Below are positions 62,859 through 63,949 of a stretch of 63,949 nt of DNA, one piece after another. Location: NCBI GenBank assembly GCA_002327785.1, contig DCUI01000107.1:1-63949 (forward strand), read 5' to 3'. The notes under the pieces are model-generated. The model saw nothing but the letters and a program-made list of their open reading frames with translations, did not search any database and was not told the origin of the DNA. Position 1 is the first letter of the stretch; each line of letters begins with the position of its first letter. The translations under genes and the position numbers were made by a program. This DNA comes from Phycisphaerales bacterium UBA2218 (GTDB lineage Bacteria > Planctomycetota > Phycisphaerae > Sedimentisphaerales > Anaerobacaceae).

Positions 62859-63530
62859 ATGCGGACCAGTGTGTTTCCAAGTCGAGAGGAGTGCCTTGAA
62901 CTGCTTCGGGCGTGTCATGTCCCCGCGCACATCGTCAAACATAGCAAGGCGGTCGCCAAGCTGGGCGTTTTTATGGCCCGGAGGCTTGCGGAGAACGGGA
63001 TTGGCGTCGATGTGGACCTGGTGGAGCGGGCGTGCCTGCTGCACGATATCTTCCGCGTGTGCGAGTTCCCGCTGGAGGACTTCAGCCGATTCGAGCAGCC
63101 CGTGACGGAGGAGGACAAGGCCAAGTGGCGAAAGCTCAAGGAGCGACACGGGGGCGCCCGGCACGAGGACGCGGCCTGCGCCTACCTGAGGGACGCCTAT
63201 CCCGCCCTGGCCCAGACGATCCGCAAGCATCGCTACACGGCCATCGTGGACAAAGAGGACCGGCCACGGACCTGGGAGGAGAAACTGGTCTACTACGCGG
63301 ACAAACGGGCCATGCACGACGTGATCGTTCCGCTGCAGACGCGGCTCGACGAGGCACACAGAAGAAACGCCTTCCGCCGAAAAGCCGCCGGCATCGATCT
63401 CGCGGAAATCGCAAGGATCGACGCGGCGATCTTTGAGTTGCAGGCGGAACTATTTGCCCCAATCGGGTTGGACCCGGACGCCGTGACCGGCGAGTTCATC
63501 GACCAGTACGACGCCAGCGCCGGCCGATAA
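62859..63530 (+). CDS. HD-domain phosphohydrolase
   Basis: 223 residues; CCGGAG upstream of the ATG. The HD-fold ligands are visible: His in PAHIVKHSKAVA (about 27), the HD pair in ERACLLHDIFR (about 63-64), and further His/Asp in HGGARHEDAACAYL and KLVYYADKRAMHD. Such stand-alone HD proteins hydrolyse nucleotides or other phosphomonoesters; the substrate is open. No partner domains. A helical C-terminus (about 165-223) follows. Confidence 0.88.
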   Translation: MRTSVFPSREECLELLRACHVPAHIVKHSKAVAKLGVFMARRLAENGIGVDVDLVERACLLHDIFRVCEFPLEDFSRFEQPVTEEDKAKWRKLKERHGGARHEDAACAYLRDAYPALAQTIRKHRYTAIVDKEDRPRTWEEKLVYYADKRAMHDVIVPLQTRLDEAHRRNAFRRKAAGIDLAEIARIDAAIFELQAELFAPIGLDPDAVTGEFIDQYDASAGR

Positions 63531-63613
63531 CGGCAACTTCCGCCATTCGGATTTGGAGCCTTTCCTGCCCCCAATTCCATCTGCTTCAAACTGAACACAC
63601 ACGCAAGCCCGTG

Positions 63614-63949
63614 CTATGAGCCGAGGATTTCCTTGAGGGACGGCGCGAAGTACAGGCCCAAGCCAGAGACTGTCGGGCAGACGCGCGAGTCGAAGATTCG
63701 CAGACGGACCTTCGATGCCGTCACGGGATCGAAGCGGAACAGCCGCTTGTAGCCGACGGTCGTGCCGCGAGCGAATTCCTTCCAGCCGGCGCTGCCCAGG
63801 GCCTCAAGCGAGAACTCGCAGATCCGCTGCCCGACTGCAATGTACTCAGCCAACTCGGCGACGTTGAACGTGCACTGTTTGCCCAGGTCGATCTCGACCG
63901 TGGCGGCTGTGGTCCAATCGTCGGTCGTCCAGTAAGTCTGCGGATCACC
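63614..63949 (-). CDS. Alpha-L-fucosidase (GH29-type) C-terminal part, cut by the window edge
   Basis: The minus strand reads DPQTYWTTDDWTTAATVEID, then AELAEYIAVGQRICEFSLEA, GWKEFARGTTVGYKRLFRF and VRLRIFDSRVCPTVSGLGLY before the stop. This is the C-terminal galactose-binding-like (F5/8) domain common in bacterial GH29 fucosidases. The catalytic barrel would lie beyond the right edge, so the enzyme class is inferred from this domain. Convergent with the HD gene. Confidence 0.75.
   Translation of the reverse strand, partial: GDPQTYWTTDDWTTAATVEIDLGKQCTFNVAELAEYIAVGQRICEFSLEALGSAGWKEFARGTTVGYKRLFRFDPVTASKVRLRIFDSRVCPTVSGLGLYFAPSLKEILGS

Overview
The window looks like a chromosomal fragment of a Planctomycetota bacterium, probably Phycisphaerae/Sedimentisphaerales-like. 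This rests on protein content rather than a marker gene: large secreted PA14/LamG proteins ending in a shared C-terminal carbohydrate-binding-like module, Tat-exported Gfo/Idh/MocA oxidoreductases and a TIM-barrel sugar isomerase, an S46 dipeptidyl-peptidase, a GH172 (DUF2961) enzyme, DUF4056 lipoproteins and a GH29 fucosidase tail. The DNA is GC-rich, and intergenic regions carry many short phased repeats.

Layout. 0-6 kb: a truncated and a full secreted leucine-rich-repeat/beta-helix protein, then an exported PEP-synthase-like protein with a lamin-tail domain inserted in it. 6-12 kb (minus strand): a TIM-barrel isomerase, then a three-gene envelope operon (RND/MMPL exporter, LolA-like protein, outer-membrane barrel). 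12-25 kb: an accessory/defence region with gene debris, an exported small protein, a type I restriction system (hsdR-hsdM-hsdS), an IS630 remnant, tRNA-Leu(CAA), an integrase remnant, a GH13 pseudogene, a MntA/HepT nucleotidyltransferase-HEPN toxin-antitoxin pair, and an N6 DNA methylase directly abutting a PIN-domain nuclease. 25-27 kb: a four-helix-bundle protein and an HNH-AP2 endonuclease. 27-41 kb: carbohydrate and protein catabolism (SGNH hydrolase, two Gfo/Idh/MocA proteins, BamE-like lipoprotein, S46 peptidase, sugar kinase, serine hydrolase, PA14 protein). 41-52 kb: a three-domain GT2-GtrA-GT39 glycosyltransferase, two DUF4056 lipoproteins, a GH172-like enzyme, small and broken genes, and a LamG-PA14 protein. 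52-61 kb: a compact livJHMGF-paaK operon followed by a PAS histidine kinase and a FecR protein. 61-64 kb: small proteins, an HD phosphohydrolase and the 3' part of a GH29-type gene cut by the window edge.

The liv genes overlap and lead into an acyl-CoA ligase, suggesting uptake and CoA activation of an amino-acid-derived or aromatic acid. The accessory region has several defence or addiction modules side by side; the methylase-PIN pair is the best candidate there for an uncharacterised system. The most pervasive unexplained signal is a class of degenerate 7-bp-phased (sometimes 9-bp) repeat arrays, often as inverted pairs, found between genes and also in frame inside genes. All functional calls come from reading the sequence; no searches were run.
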